Below are positions 1 to 13,100 of a stretch of 64,000 bases of DNA, piece by piece. The notes beneath the pieces were generated by a model. It was not told the origin of the DNA. It did not search any database and was given only the letters and a program-made list of their open reading frames with translations. Numbering within the stretch: position 1 is the first letter of the stretch; each line of letters starts with the position of its first letter. Source of the stretch: Cloeon dipterum (lineage: Eukaryota > Arthropoda > Insecta > Ephemeroptera > Baetidae); assembly GCF_949628265.1 (NCBI RefSeq), contig NC_088787.1, forward strand, positions 24,728,501 to 24,792,500. The letters run 5' to 3'. A program made the translations under genes and the position numbers.

Positions 1-140
1 GGTTCGCAGATTAACCTCGGGAATCGATTTACAAATTAACGTTTTACTTACAGATTGACAGATTCAACTGCTCCAAATACTGTACACTTGAAATATTTCC
101 AAAAGGGAATTAGAGGAAATTAATGTTTCATTCCTTTTAG

Positions 141-652
141 ATGAAAAACTTACAGTCACAACCCTGCAAAATGGAAAAAAGTATTACCTCGGAGAAAGCA
201 AGGTGAAATATATACATATAAATTAGATTTGCTCTTGAAAAATATAAAATAGGTAACCTGGAGAGATGCCAAACACATTTGCGAGGAGAATGATATGTCT
301 CTGGCCTCCCTAAAGACAAGACGGGAAATAAAGCTTTTGTGGAAGGTCGCGAAAATTGACAAAGAGAGTAGGTGAAAACCAGATTTTAGTGTAAAAGCCA
401 CAATTTAATATCTATATTCTAAAAGGTGGCTCCTGGTTATCGGCGTCTGATATCGGTCGTCGGCCTGGACACTTTGTCTGGCGTGGTGGCGAGAGGGTGT
501 CCAGGGAAAAGGACTGGTGGGCCAAAAGAGAGCCCAACGACTTTGGCAAAGGGAAAGAAGCGTGCATTGGCGTGTTCAACGACTCGCTCTTCAGCGACCC
601 CTGCAATTACACCGCTCACTTCATCTGCGAGCTGCCGGCAGAGTGCTATTGA
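141..652 (+). CDS. C-type lectin domain protein, 3' part (partial at left edge)
   Basis: Three exons read as the second half of a C-type lectin carbohydrate-recognition domain: 141-202, 253-368 and 426-652 (stop TGA 650-652). The first begins with a typical lectin strand (NGKKYYLG). The second has the helix with WRDAKHICEENDMSLASL. The third has WWAKREPNDF and ends FICELPAECY. The donor at 369 (GTAGGT), rather than the GT at 373, keeps frame across the second junction (ES|GSWLS). The EPN tripeptide is the known calcium/mannose-type signature, and the Cys pair near the C-terminus fits the domain. The usual WND motif is not intact: FSD stands before the Cys. Such proteins are normally secreted and serve in recognition or immunity. 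The signal peptide and N-terminus lie outside the window, so secretion is inferred. A poly(A) signal AATAAA follows at 729-734. Confidence 0.85.
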
Positions 653-1164
653 CCCAATCTGAACGATACCAAGACGAACGGTGGACGGTCAAAGAAAATT
701 GATTGTTTAATTACAAAAAAGTTTCATGAATAAATCTTTTTACTCGTATCTTTGCAAAAAATTGAATTCCTGAAGTAAAAATTTTAAATATACTATTTTT
801 TAAAGATGTATCAAATTAAATCGATAAATAATGTATATTTTTGTATTATACATATCTGTGTTAACCAAAGAAAGGGCTACAGTGTCAGTGATCGTTTTTT
901 CGGGGTCAAACGCATGCGTGGATCGACACGAGGCGCTCGCGTGACTATGTCCACGAGCACAACAAAAAAGGTGCAATACAATGGAGAGCGCGACTCTTGT
1001 ACACTGTAACACGGACCACGAGTATATGTATAGACCGCCGTCGCCGTGGCGGCTATCGGGGCCGAAAAGTTCGATCTGTTCTCCGCGGGTGGGCGGTCAT
1101 TAGCGGCAGAGGCTCGTTGCTTTCGCCAGCAGGTGCAAATATTTGAGGCGGCAAGGCACACGCG
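653..1164. other. Intergenic region: lectin 3' UTR and WDR17 promoter/5' UTR
   Basis: This holds the lectin 3' UTR with AATAAA at 729-734, then AT-rich DNA to about 870, then a GC-richer stretch (about 895-1164) that leads into the WDR17 start codon. A TCAGTG initiator-like hexamer sits at 885-890, with no TATA box or clear downstream promoter element around it. I see no further coding sequence. Confidence 0.5.
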
Positions 1165-4100
1165 ATGAGGGCCATCTCGTGTCTGGGCGCCGGGACACAG
1201 CCGTGGAGTTCCAGCGTCTGCACTGTGCACAAGGACAGTTTCGCCTATGCGTCTACACTCGCCATTTACGTCTATCAGGTGCGTGATGTGGAATATGTAA
1301 AATATTGGGGTTAGACACTGGTCTCAGTTTCAAGGAGGACACGCAAAAGATTGCACACGATTCAGATATAATTGATTATTTTAATTTAAACTATATTTCC
1401 CTACTAAAGTACACGTGGTTTTTTAGGGGTTTAAAAAATACTTATTTTTTATCTGGTTTAAAAATTTTTAAGATGAAAAAGCACAACATATATATTTATT
1501 AGACGTGAAAATTAAATTAAAGATTTTGAGTAAAGTGTCCAAGTTTCCTATTTTTACTTATCTTTTGCCCTGCTTTTAAAATCTATTCCAATCGGCAAAA
1601 ATAAAACGGAATTCCTATTCGGTAAAAATATATTTATTATTTAAAAGTCGTCTTACCACATAAAACTCGATATGCATATTTTCGCACCCTCTACGAGCCT
1701 GCATGCCTAGAATAACTTTCTACATATCACGGACACAACAATATCTGCACATAAAAAAGTCGGTGTACATACACAAAAGAGTAACGGGAAGGTGTGCACG
1801 AAGCGTGAGACTGGATGTCGCGAGTGGACGCTGCGGAGCATCCTGACGGAGCCACGCGTCTCGTTGACGGCGCTGTCGTGGCACCCGACGCAAGAGCAGC
1901 TGCTGGCTAGCGTCACCTCGGACGACCGCGTGTGCGTGTGGAACGTCGAGCAGCAGAGGATCGTGGCCAGCGTGAGCACCCCTTCACCGCCGCTGCTCGT
2001 CGACTGGGTCCCCTTCGAAAGGTAACTTTGAATAACAGGGAGAGAGGGGAAATAAAAATCAAACGTCCTAGCCCCCCGTGTGCACTTTTTGGTAAATCCT
2101 GCTTTTCTTTAAAACTGTGCTTGTGTGGAAAATCGTGGTTTGAGATCTGCTCATTTGTGTGTGCTGCGCGGAAGGGTTGTTTCACGCTTCACCCCGACAC
2201 GATCCGGTACGAGCTGAAGGGTTGGTACAGTTGCTTTTTGGGCAGCCACAGTGGCCGTGGCTTGGCCAGCTTGCGGTCGTCGTCCTCCTCCTCGCTCGAC
2301 TCCTCGCTGTCCACCTCTTCGCTGCTCTCCTCCGATGATTCCTTCTTCTTCTCATCTATCACTTCCGGCTCCTCCTCTTCCTCCTGTTCCTCCGAAGGGC
2401 AGAACACGTAACGCTTGCCGATCGGCTGGAACGGCCGCACGTTCTCCTCTAATTTTCCCTCGTGACCGTACAGCATACGAAAGTGCTCGATCTGGAAATA
2501 TTTGCAAGGAAAATTTTTAATTTATGATTCAAATTTTATCGGGATTTTATCTTTTCTAATTGTTTTTCAGTCGTATTTAAAAATATCGTTAGATGGATTG
2601 CATTTTTAATATCTTGTAGCAATGGAATAAATTATTAAAATGAAATTTTTGCAAAGCAAACGTTAAAATAATATACTATCGTGTCCTCGTAGCACATTAA
2701 AACGCGAAAAAAATTAAGTTAGAGCTCTACAGAAAAATGGTGAAAAATCCTTTTCACCCTTGATTGAAATCCTTTCTAAAATTTTGGCAGGTTACCGTTT
2801 ATGCGAGAAAATTGATTCCAAAGTTAGCATGCTATATAATCGAGTAGAAATTGTCTTATTTATTATTAGGATTTATTTCACCTGAACGGCAATTTAGCTC
2901 ATAATAATTATTCGCCCATCATTGAGTAAATCAAGACGAGAAAAATCAAAATCAAGTGAAAATAAATTCATTGACAAATCGTTTAGTTTAAAAAAAAGGC
3001 CAAAAATAATTTACCTTTCATTTTTCTTCCGCTTATTCAAATTATATAATTGTTTTCGAGATTTTGCATAGATTAATTTTTGTAATTTGGAAATTGTAAA
3101 TTATTGCTAAAGGTCTATGTCGCTTAAATTAAGCTTGGTTTTGTTTCAAAAGATTATGTCACGACAGAAAAAAAATCAGTGTTGAAAAGTTATGCAACTG
3201 GGTGGGCAGTGAGGCGGAGCAAAAAGCCTATACACATTAAAATATAAAAAATGGCTCACCTGACGCCAGCCAATTTCGACCGTGTTCTCCAGCACGATCC
3301 AGGTGACGACTTCGTTGCACGGCGGGGTGGTCAGCGAGCCCCAGTAGGTCAGGTACTTGCCGTCCAAGTACTTTTCCAGCCAAGTCATCGCGCCGCTCTC
3401 AACCAACGCGTACGAATCGCCGCGGCGAATTCGCCTCAGGCGCCGCACCAATGGACTCAATTCTTCGCTGTCTTCTTTCGTCTCCTGCGAATTAAGCAAA
3501 ATAGTCTGCTCATTCATATTGGGAGTAAAAATAATTTTAATAAACAAACAAACAAACTATTAAAAATGACCCAATTTTGCAAATTCTGCTAATGCTTTAA
3601 ACTATAAAATTTTCAATTTTACCATGAATCATAATCTAGAGCATTTTCTTTTTAGAGTACAATATCCTAAATGTTAATATCTGTTTTTTTTTAATTTAAA
3701 TAGTCAATTACTTCCTTTGGAGAAATAAACTGAATAGAATATTAATAGACGTTTTTTCAAGGTGTTTTCATCCCATTGTGTCCTTTTTATAGGACATGGG
3801 ACCTAATCTTGCCAAATTGTGGAATATTCGCATGAATAAAATGGAACGTACCGTAAACAAAAGGGAAATTATGGCGAGCCCGTCCCAGTGTTCGGCTGCC
3901 TGGCGCAGATCGGCGTATTTGCTGTTGAAATGCACCAGATGCGCTTCCATTGCGTGCCTGCGGAAGAAAGTGCGCCGCCAATTTGCATTAGAAGTTAAAG
4001 ACACGAAACCGGTCCGCGTGGTTTCTCTTTCATTTATTCATTGCACTCACTCTCGATCGGAAATTTAGAGTGATCTTGCGGTTAACGACCCTCTGCGGGT

Positions 4101-7100
4101 TTGTTTGTGAGTAAGGCTGTATACTCACTCAAGGTCTTTAATTTGGTGCTCACTGCCCTTTGTAGCGCCGTAACGACCCCAGTGGAAGTGCATCTGCGAA
4201 AACGTGAAATTGCTGCCAAGGGGCCCGCCCTGCAGCACTGGTTGCTCGCCCGAAAATTCCACTGAAACTAAGAAGCCAAAACGATCTTACTATTTTTAAA
4301 AATGTATTTTGAAAAAATGCATCATCACATGGTTAAATATTTATGATACAGAAACAGTATTTTTCTTAATTTTGTAACAAAATTTAATATACGCTTTAAT
4401 AATAAGGCAATGATTGCTGCTTTGATCTGGTAAATTAGTATGTACTTCCTCAATAGCTAATTATTGCAAGTGACAGCAACATACACGAAGGTGAACGCGG
4501 AACCGGCTTAAAGAGCAATTAAGTTTATGAAAAGCAGCAAATCCATTCGAGAGTTGATTTTTTGACTGATCAAAGTATAGGTGGAGACTTACCCGACTGG
4601 AAAGTGTTGTGGATGCGGAAGCCGCCATCCCTCTCGTCCGCGTGCCCGAGAAAGTTGATTTTTGGGAACCGCATTTTGTGGCATTCCTCCTTGTCTAGCT
4701 CCACGGGAGACTGTCTGTAGCCATTGCACATTTTGAACTTTTCTCCCCACGTCGCTGGACCTTCATGAATTAATTTGATTTGTCAAAGCTAATCGATAAT
4801 ATCTTCCAAGTTTAAATAGGAATAGCAAAAATGTTGTCAAGTTAGCAAAAGTAAACTCATTATTTTTAAATATTTAAAAACCTGTAACTTAGTTGATACT
4901 GAAAATTTCCTAAAATCTGACTCATAATTAGCAGGAATCCCGGTCCCTTAAAAACTTGTCTTTGTAAAATTGTTTTTATAATTTTTGTCAACTTAAAATT
5001 CCAGGTATATACACATACAGAGCAAATTTTTCAAATTTCACATTCAACTATAAAATCAAACATACAAAAATTAAGACGGTTTAACAATAACAGAGCCTGA
5101 GATGGTTGAAAATTTGTTATCGAGGGGACGAGAGCTCTTTTTAAGAAGTACACGAAAAATAAATTGTTTTTTTCTACAGACCACTATGTACAAAATATTA
5201 TATTTATTTTACTGATTGATTTTGCAAATAATAAAACATGCAGTTAATTATAAGCTGTTCAGGGTATTTAATTAAGGATGTTTCCCAAGGGCAGTAATTC
5301 AAATTTCCTTTCTGATAAAAATTTGAGTAAAATTTTACTCACCATTAAAACCCGTGTATCCATATTCAGAGGCGTCAGGTCGGTCTAATAATTCCTCGAT
5401 GCACGCACTGGTCACTGAAACGGTTCGATTTGCAATTAGCACTGACACACACACACACACAGACCGTCTCACGAGTAGAAATTCGGATATGCTTACATTT
5501 CGCGAGAACGACGATCAGAAAAGTCCTGGCGAGCATGGTGATATCGTCGTCGTCGGACGCGAGCAGCAAAATGCGGTGAATCCGGCTTCTCGAGGCAGCT
5601 TACTGGCGCTTTCATTCTGTTACCTCATCGAACAAAACGCGCATCTCTCGCGTTCCCACTCGAGCCGTGTGGCTGGTCCAGGAAGTGGCACAATACCCCA
5701 TTACGCGTGTTATGCCAAAACAATAGAATCGGGGCGATTTTTGCTTTAAGAAAGAGTTCATTTTTTATTGTTAGCCGGCAAATTTAAAAGAAATTTGAAT
5801 ATTTGATTAGACAAAATGATGTTATAATATCGCAGTTCTCTAGAGCTAAATTTTACTTCTATTTTCATTAAATCGCTTTGAAAAAGTCTGAATCAGCACT
5901 AGATTATAATGTTTTTGTGAGCCAAGATGAGGCAAAAAATCAAATAATGTTTTGGATTTTTTAAAGTTTTAGATGGAACGCACTACTTTGCCCTTCCAAA
6001 ATAATTGATTCACCGTCTTTCCTGAATAACAATATTGTCACAGGTTTTGCTAAATTGTGTCTAGGATTAATATTTTAATTATATATAGCTATAATAATCT
6101 TTTACTATTTTATTAAGTAATTCTTCTAGTATAACATTTCTTTTAAAATTTGTTCGAATTAACATAATTCTCTGTTACAATATTGTTGCTGACGGACAGG
6201 GATCAGGTGAGCGTGGTGCTGGACGGCGGCAAGACGATCGTCACATGGACGCACGCCGAACAGAACAAGCAACTAGCGCAATGCCGCACGCATTCTGCCT
6301 TCTCATCGCGCATCACCTGCGTGCAGTGGCACCCAAAGCAGCCAGGTCACCTCGCCATCGGCCACCACGATGGCACACTCTCCTTCTACACCTCGGGTGA
6401 GCGCAAAAAACCGTGCGAAAAAGACGCATTATACAACATCCTAGCTGCTCTCTGTGCCAGTGAGCCAAGGCTGCACCGTGATGAGGCGCCTTTTTTCGGT
6501 CGAATTTATTGTTACACGCACGCACACAAGAACGTGATTTCCTCGAGACTAGATTATGCAGATCCGCAAGAGCATCATCATCATTATATAATTCGGGATT
6601 CTTTGATATTCTTTCGTAATATTTATTTTGCAATCGTGACATGGATCTTTATTAAAATTCAAAATCAAGTAAGCGAACAAATAGCATCAGTAACTTTATT
6701 TAGTTCAAAATAAGAATGTGGGCAGTAAGAAACGAACCTACTCTATTATTTCAAAAGACAAGACTGTGCATTACAAACTCGAGAGGGACATAATGATGCT
6801 AGCACCACGATGCGTCATTAGTGACGTTTTTTGCCTGCATTGTTCGCCTCTAACAGTTAAGTTTGACTGCCAGAATTGGCACAAATAAAAGAAATAACAT
6901 TTAGGACTGATTTGTACATACATTTTTCACTTTTAATACCATCAAAATTTAAGTGCTGAAGTCTATTGTGGCATTTTGGGGGTCCCCTCGTCCCCTGACA
7001 AGAAAAAAATTGCGAACCGACAATAAAAACAGTTAAATTGACTTCGTCAGTGCTCTGCCCGGGTATAGAGAATTTTTCCTGTTCACTGGAGGAATTGAAA

Positions 7101-10100
7101 AATAAAGAAAGGCCAATTTTATACATAAACGGTGGTGTTCTTGGGTATAGCGGCCGCGCGCCGCGCCTTAGGTCTATATGCTTGTTGGGGCAGTGCAGGT
7201 CGAGTAATTTCACGACAAAGACATTGATCAAATATGTCAAACATCGGACACTTAATAATATATGAATATTGTGATCTTTGTGAGTATTTTCTCATAATTT
7301 GAAAATAATTCATTTTTTTATTTTCAGCAGCCAAGGTTCAGCTTAACTTACATGTGAGCAAGGAGGACGACGGCGAGGTGTGCTCGGTGCAGTGGGACCC
7401 TTTGGCCGAGGACTACTTGCTCGTGGTGCACCGCGTGGGTCCGCTGCGCCTGCTCTCCTCTCAAGGTGCCACTGTGCTGGCCACCTTCCGCCATCCTGCT
7501 ACCTGCAGGGCAAATTGCGTCGCCTGGCTGCCCCAGTGTCCCGGGATGTTCATCTCTGGTGGTGAGTCTCTAATTCAGGGTGATTTGTTCAGGGTCAGAA
7601 AATAAATTTAAATTTAGGTCTCGCGTTTTGTATGGACAAAAAATGTCTTGTTGTTGTTGCAGACGATGACAGTGGCGTCATCCGGCTGTGGACCGTCGGC
7701 CGCGAGACACCCCTGGAGAACCGCCCGCTGCAGGTGTCCGGGTTACGTTCCCTGGTGCTGCTCTCCACCCCCGACGACGCTGAAGACACGACTTTCGAGG
7801 CCGCGACCGCTCCTGTTGCCGCCGGTGCCGTCGTCTGCCTCTTCGCCAACGGTGGGGTCGGCGTTCACGACCTGAAGAGGAACAAGTGGGACTACCTCAA
7901 GGAAGCGGTACTTTTATTGTTTTTTATTTGCACACTTCAAGGGCGATAACAGTTCCAGATTTTTAAATTAAATAATTAAAATAAAAATACTTAAAGAGAG
8001 ACTTATAATAGAACTCAATGGAGGATTTTAAGTTGTGTAAATTTTTTTATTTAAACAGATTTCAATTTAAAAAAATATACCAGACTTACCAAGGCGTAAA
8101 GGTTTCATTTTTATATTTTTAAAAATTCAAATGTTAACGAATTTAACAATTTAAAAAGCTTATTAAAATGTGAGGGGCCTTGTTAAATTTTTTATGAAAA
8201 AGATGTTAAAAAACATTTTCTTTCACTCTAGAAAATTCCCTAAAAGACCTAGAAGAGACGCCACGCATTAAAACTCAATTAGCACGTAATAGGAAATTGA
8301 TGGCACTAAAACATTTCTCTAATTTATTTACTTCAAGGCCACTAGAAGTGCTTAAAACAGGGGAAAATTAAAAATATATATTTGAATCGTCATATAAAAT
8401 TAAAATTACCAATACCATTTATTTTATTAACAAATCCTGCTTTAATTCAATTAATTCAAATTATTCATAAAAATAGCTTCAGAGACCTGCCTCAAAAGTG
8501 CTTCAAATAAATTTTGAGGAGCTGATGTATTTTACTCATCACTCAGGGTCATGTGGAGACGGTGTTCTCGTGCGCCTTCCGGCCAGACGACTCGTGCACG
8601 CTGGCGAGCGGCTCCTTTGACGGCAGCGTGAAGCTGTGGTCGTGCTCATCGGGGCGCGCGCGCCCCCTTAGCAGCACCCCGGGCCGCGAGTCGATCGTGT
8701 ACAGCGTGTCGTGGGCGCCGACCCCATCGCCGCTGCTGGCCGCCGCTACCGCCAGGGACGGCGTGCTGCTAGTGGACACGCAGGCGGCCAGGGTGGCCCA
8801 GCGCCTGACGCACCACGGCCGCGGCATCAGCGTTTTCTGCGTCGCGTGGTGCGCGGCCGACGCTCGCAGGGTGGCGTCGGCCGGCGGCGACAACTGCTGT
8901 GTCATCGTGCAGCACGCCGGGCAGCTCGAGGTGCAGCGGTGTCAGCATCCTGGCTCCGTCTTCGGTTGCGACTGGCAGGGCGCCGACCGCATCGCCACCG
9001 CCTGCGATGATGGCATCGTCAGGGTTTTCAGGGTCGCTTGCAAGGACGACCCAGAGCCTCTCGAGCTCAGAGGTAGATAATGCAAACAAATACTAGAACT
9101 TATTTGAAATTTATTTTTAAAAGAGAATGAAGAATAGTAAAACTATTTTAAAATCCAACAAAATAATAAATAAACACACCTACACCATCAAGACTTGCTT
9201 AAAGTTCGCTTTTTTCTGTAAATATTTTTAAAAGTAAAAATCTGATTTTTTCTATTTTTTTATTTAAATGAAATTGCCGAAACGAAGGCATTGTAAAAAT
9301 TGCCCTTTTACTCACAAAAATTAAAAATAAATTTAAATGTCCAGAATTGTATGATGCGCGCAGTCTTAAAAAATCGTTGTAAATAAATCCTCCTCAGGTC
9401 ACACGGCTAAGGTCTTCAACGTCAAGTGGTGTCCGGCCCTGAAGAATGTGCTTTGCAGCGGCTCGGACGACTGCTCCATCCGAGTGTGGGACACCGAGCA
9501 GGGCTCGTGCGTGCGCACCCTGCTGGGCCACAAGGGGAACGTGCGGGGCATCGCGTGGAACCACGCCTTTCCGCACCTCATCATCTCCGGCTCGTGGGAC
9601 TTCAGCATCAGGGTGTGGGACGTCCGCACCGCCGAGTGCGTCGCCGTCGAGAATGAACATGGAGCTGACGTTTACGGTGACTCAAATAATTTTAATTATT
9701 TAGCCACTATATATATTAAAAAATTTCAAATTTAATGGTATAATCCTCAAAAGGAAGCCCGGTTTTTTTAACTGATAAAATTCTTATTCACGAGGAATAG
9801 CCCGTAAAAATGTATTGTAACGCCGCAGGCATCAGCGTTTGCCCTTCGCGACCGCTGCTGGTAGCGTCCACCTCCAGAGACTCAACTGTCCGGCTGTGGA
9901 ACTTGGCTCCACTCATTCCTGTGATAACCATGGCGCCATTGGTGCCGAAAAATGCCTTAGATGTTCTGTTCACCGACGGTGCGTGCATTTCTCAAATTGA
10001 ATCGTAAAACTAAAAACGCTTTAAATTCGCTTGAAAAATTGTAGAATTCTGTTTGGACGAAGATTGGGTGGTGCGAATCCACGGAGAGATAGCTGAAAAG

Positions 10101-13100
10101 ATGGACGAAATGTTGTCTAGCACCCAGCTGGATCAGATGCGTAAATTTCTGGCCGTTTCCGACTTGCTTCATGTAAATATCAAATAGGTGTTTTTTAGAA
10201 ATCCCGTGGCTTATATATATATTTCAGATAAAAAACTGGAAAATTCTACCTATGGGAAAATCCCAATAAGCATACATTTGGACAAAATTAATGCAAATAT
10301 AATTAAGCTCAAATTCCGATTTTTTCATCTCAATTATATATAAAAATATGTCACATGATTTGATGCAAATTCTGAAAAATGCTCCATTAGAAAAGACTAA
10401 AACCCCTTTCCAGGGCGACCCTTGCGTCAGCAACCTGTGGGACCTGGTGATGGTGCTGCGCGGCACGAAGGAGATGTCCCAGCTGTCAAAGCAGTACACA
10501 CGTGGCGTGGTGCACGCCTCGCACGTGGCCACCTGTCGCTTGGTGAGTGACTGCGATCACGTTCTCCAATTACATTCACCACGGCTCGATTTTAATTAAA
10601 AGCCAGCGTGCTTCTCTTTTCACTCACTGGCTTCTCTGTTTAACGTCGAAAGCGATAGAATTATTTGGTTTTCTTGACGCACTTTCTGCAGAGGCTGCTT
10701 CACAATCAGAATAGACCTGATTTCGTATTGCAAATATACACGTGTAAGAACGGATAGCTGAATGCCCAAGCTGAAGGCCAAAAGGCGGAATTTGAGCTGA
10801 CTCACTCGACTCTTCAGTCCCTCTATTGTCATTTTCCATTGTGGAAATTCAATTCGCACATTCATTCAGGACCAAAACTTGAGGCAAAAAAGCGGAGGAA
10901 TATATTCAATGGCAATGACGAATTTGTGACAGCAAATAGATTTTTTATTTCAGTTACATATTGGATTTGTTAAAAATAAAATTTTCCGAAAATTTATTAT
11001 TTTAAAAATATTTGTTCCGGGAATGCATTCAGGCCGACGCAACTCAGGACGAGCTGAAGGCCAAAGGTCAAGGCCAAAAGGCGGAGGCGGAGCTGCGGAA
11101 GGCAGCTGACGGCTTCCTGAGGGCCGGAGCCCTAAGACGCTACTGCGAGGTGATGGTGCGCCTCGGCGAGTGGGACAAGGCCCTCGGAGTCGCGCCCGGC
11201 GTCTCTCTCGACTACTGGAAGCAGATAAATCAGAAGTAATAAGGGACAGTATTTTAAAAAATAGGGTGTGAGATATTATTTTATGAATCGATTCAGGCGC
11301 ATCAACGAACTCTACGCGCGAGAGTCGGAACTGGTTTTGCCCCACGCGTTGGCCCACGGTGACCTTCAGGGGTTGGTCACCTTTTACGCTAACAGAGGTA
11401 TTTCCAGCGATTGCTTTATTTTTCATCATTTCCACTATCTTTTTTAACTCTAGAGATGAGTAAATATAAATTAAAAAATTGGTTATCGATAATTTAGATA
11501 AATTACAAGAAAAATTTGTATTTCAGATTTTCATGTGCCCCATGGTAGAGAACAATAAATAGGTTACAATTTAAAAACACAGGTCTCTATGAAAAAGCAA
11601 AAAGAATTAATTTTTATTACTCGAAGCGTCACACAGATTCATTTAACGTGAATAAACGTTAAAATATTTTTGGTAGCATAACTATAAGAATTTCAGGGCT
11701 TTTCCCTGACATTTAAACACACAAAATAATATGTAAATTACTTTGAGAGTGCCATCAAAAATTAAAAAGAACTAAATTTTTGCCCTTCTTTTCGACCGAA
11801 TAAAAATTTTAAAATCCATCTTTTCAGTCATATTTGCCCGGTTTTCTAAAATTATTTTTCATTGCCGCTATATAGCTAATAATAATTAAACTGACAAAAT
11901 TCAGGTCCTGTGCAAAAGGTGTAAATTGGCTTTATGCAAACAGTGAACGTAATTTTTAGTGCGCAATTTTCGCCTTCTCAGGGCAGCTAGAGGAGTCACT
12001 GGCGCTGGCGTGTCTCTCGGGGCTGAAAGCAGAGGCTGGCAGCGAGGCTGCGGCGGATCGGCCAGGCGACGACGGCTCCTTTTGCAGCGGCAGCCCGCTA
12101 ATGAGCACAACAGCGCGCGCCGTGGCCGAGAGCATGCTGAGGAAGGGCCAGCCGATTAAGGCCGCGTGCACGCTGCTCGCCGTCGACGATGACCACGTAA
12201 CAATTTCTTGCCGCCGTCATTCTTGTTTATCTTATTAAAATTTCGCACAAAAAGAACATATCGGTACACGTCCTCAGCGCCACTTTTCATTCAGCTGCTG
12301 CTCTCGGTTTTTGACCCTCACGAAATTTACCTAGGGATGAAGATTTTTTTTGTTATTTCAAGGGCGCCCTTCAAATGCTGATGAGAGGCAACGAGCTGGA
12401 GCTGCTGGTCACCGTGGGCCGAGCCCTGGGTAAAACAAATGACTGCCACGTTGACAGGGCACTCGCCCTTCTCGCTATCAGGGCTCGTCGCCTCAAAGAG
12501 TGGAAGTTGGCCATTGATTTACTCTCGGAAATCAAAGATGTAAGGCGCCGCCACGGGACTTCTTTGGCCAACTAAAATTTTATTTATTTGCCTGGTTCTC
12601 ACAAAGGTGGAGGTCCGCAAACACGGAACTCTGCGACTTCTAGTCAACTTTCCGGGTTCGAGCACCGTGCGGGAGCAGCTGCTGAAGGAGGCCGGCCTGC
12701 CCGACACGGAAAGGTGCGCTCAACTGGCGCACGAGCTCAAGATTTTCGACGAGGTTGACAGGGTCTACGAAGCAGTGCAACTTCTTATGGCCGTGGGGGA
12801 GTTTGAAGAGGCCGTTGACCTCGGCTGCAGGATAGTTCCAGGTTCGTCAAATGTCTCCTCCAATGCTCATGCGCACGAAAGATTTAAAGAAATTTAAAGA
12901 ACGTCTATTAATTGCGCATGGCTCTATGGAACATGCGCATTTAAACCTACGCAAACGTTAGAACTTCTTTCAAGCCAATTTACTAAAAACTGTGTTGATT
13001 TTTAATTAATTCCTCAAAAAAGAAATTCTGCAACCGCACCGCAAGTGGAATCTAGAGAAAGCGCTGAAGATCATGGAGCTGGTGCATGAGACGGGCATCG

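Noticed and set aside
6857..7240. 127-codon minus-strand frame in WDR17 intron 3 as a transposon remnant
   Set aside because: The translation has a vaguely retroelement-like look but no motif I can name, and it overlaps open frames on the other strand.
8549..9089. Overlapping frames in other phases and on the minus strand at WDR17 exon 6
   Set aside because: They are shadows of a GC-rich exon whose true frame carries clear WD40 repeats and correct splice phases.
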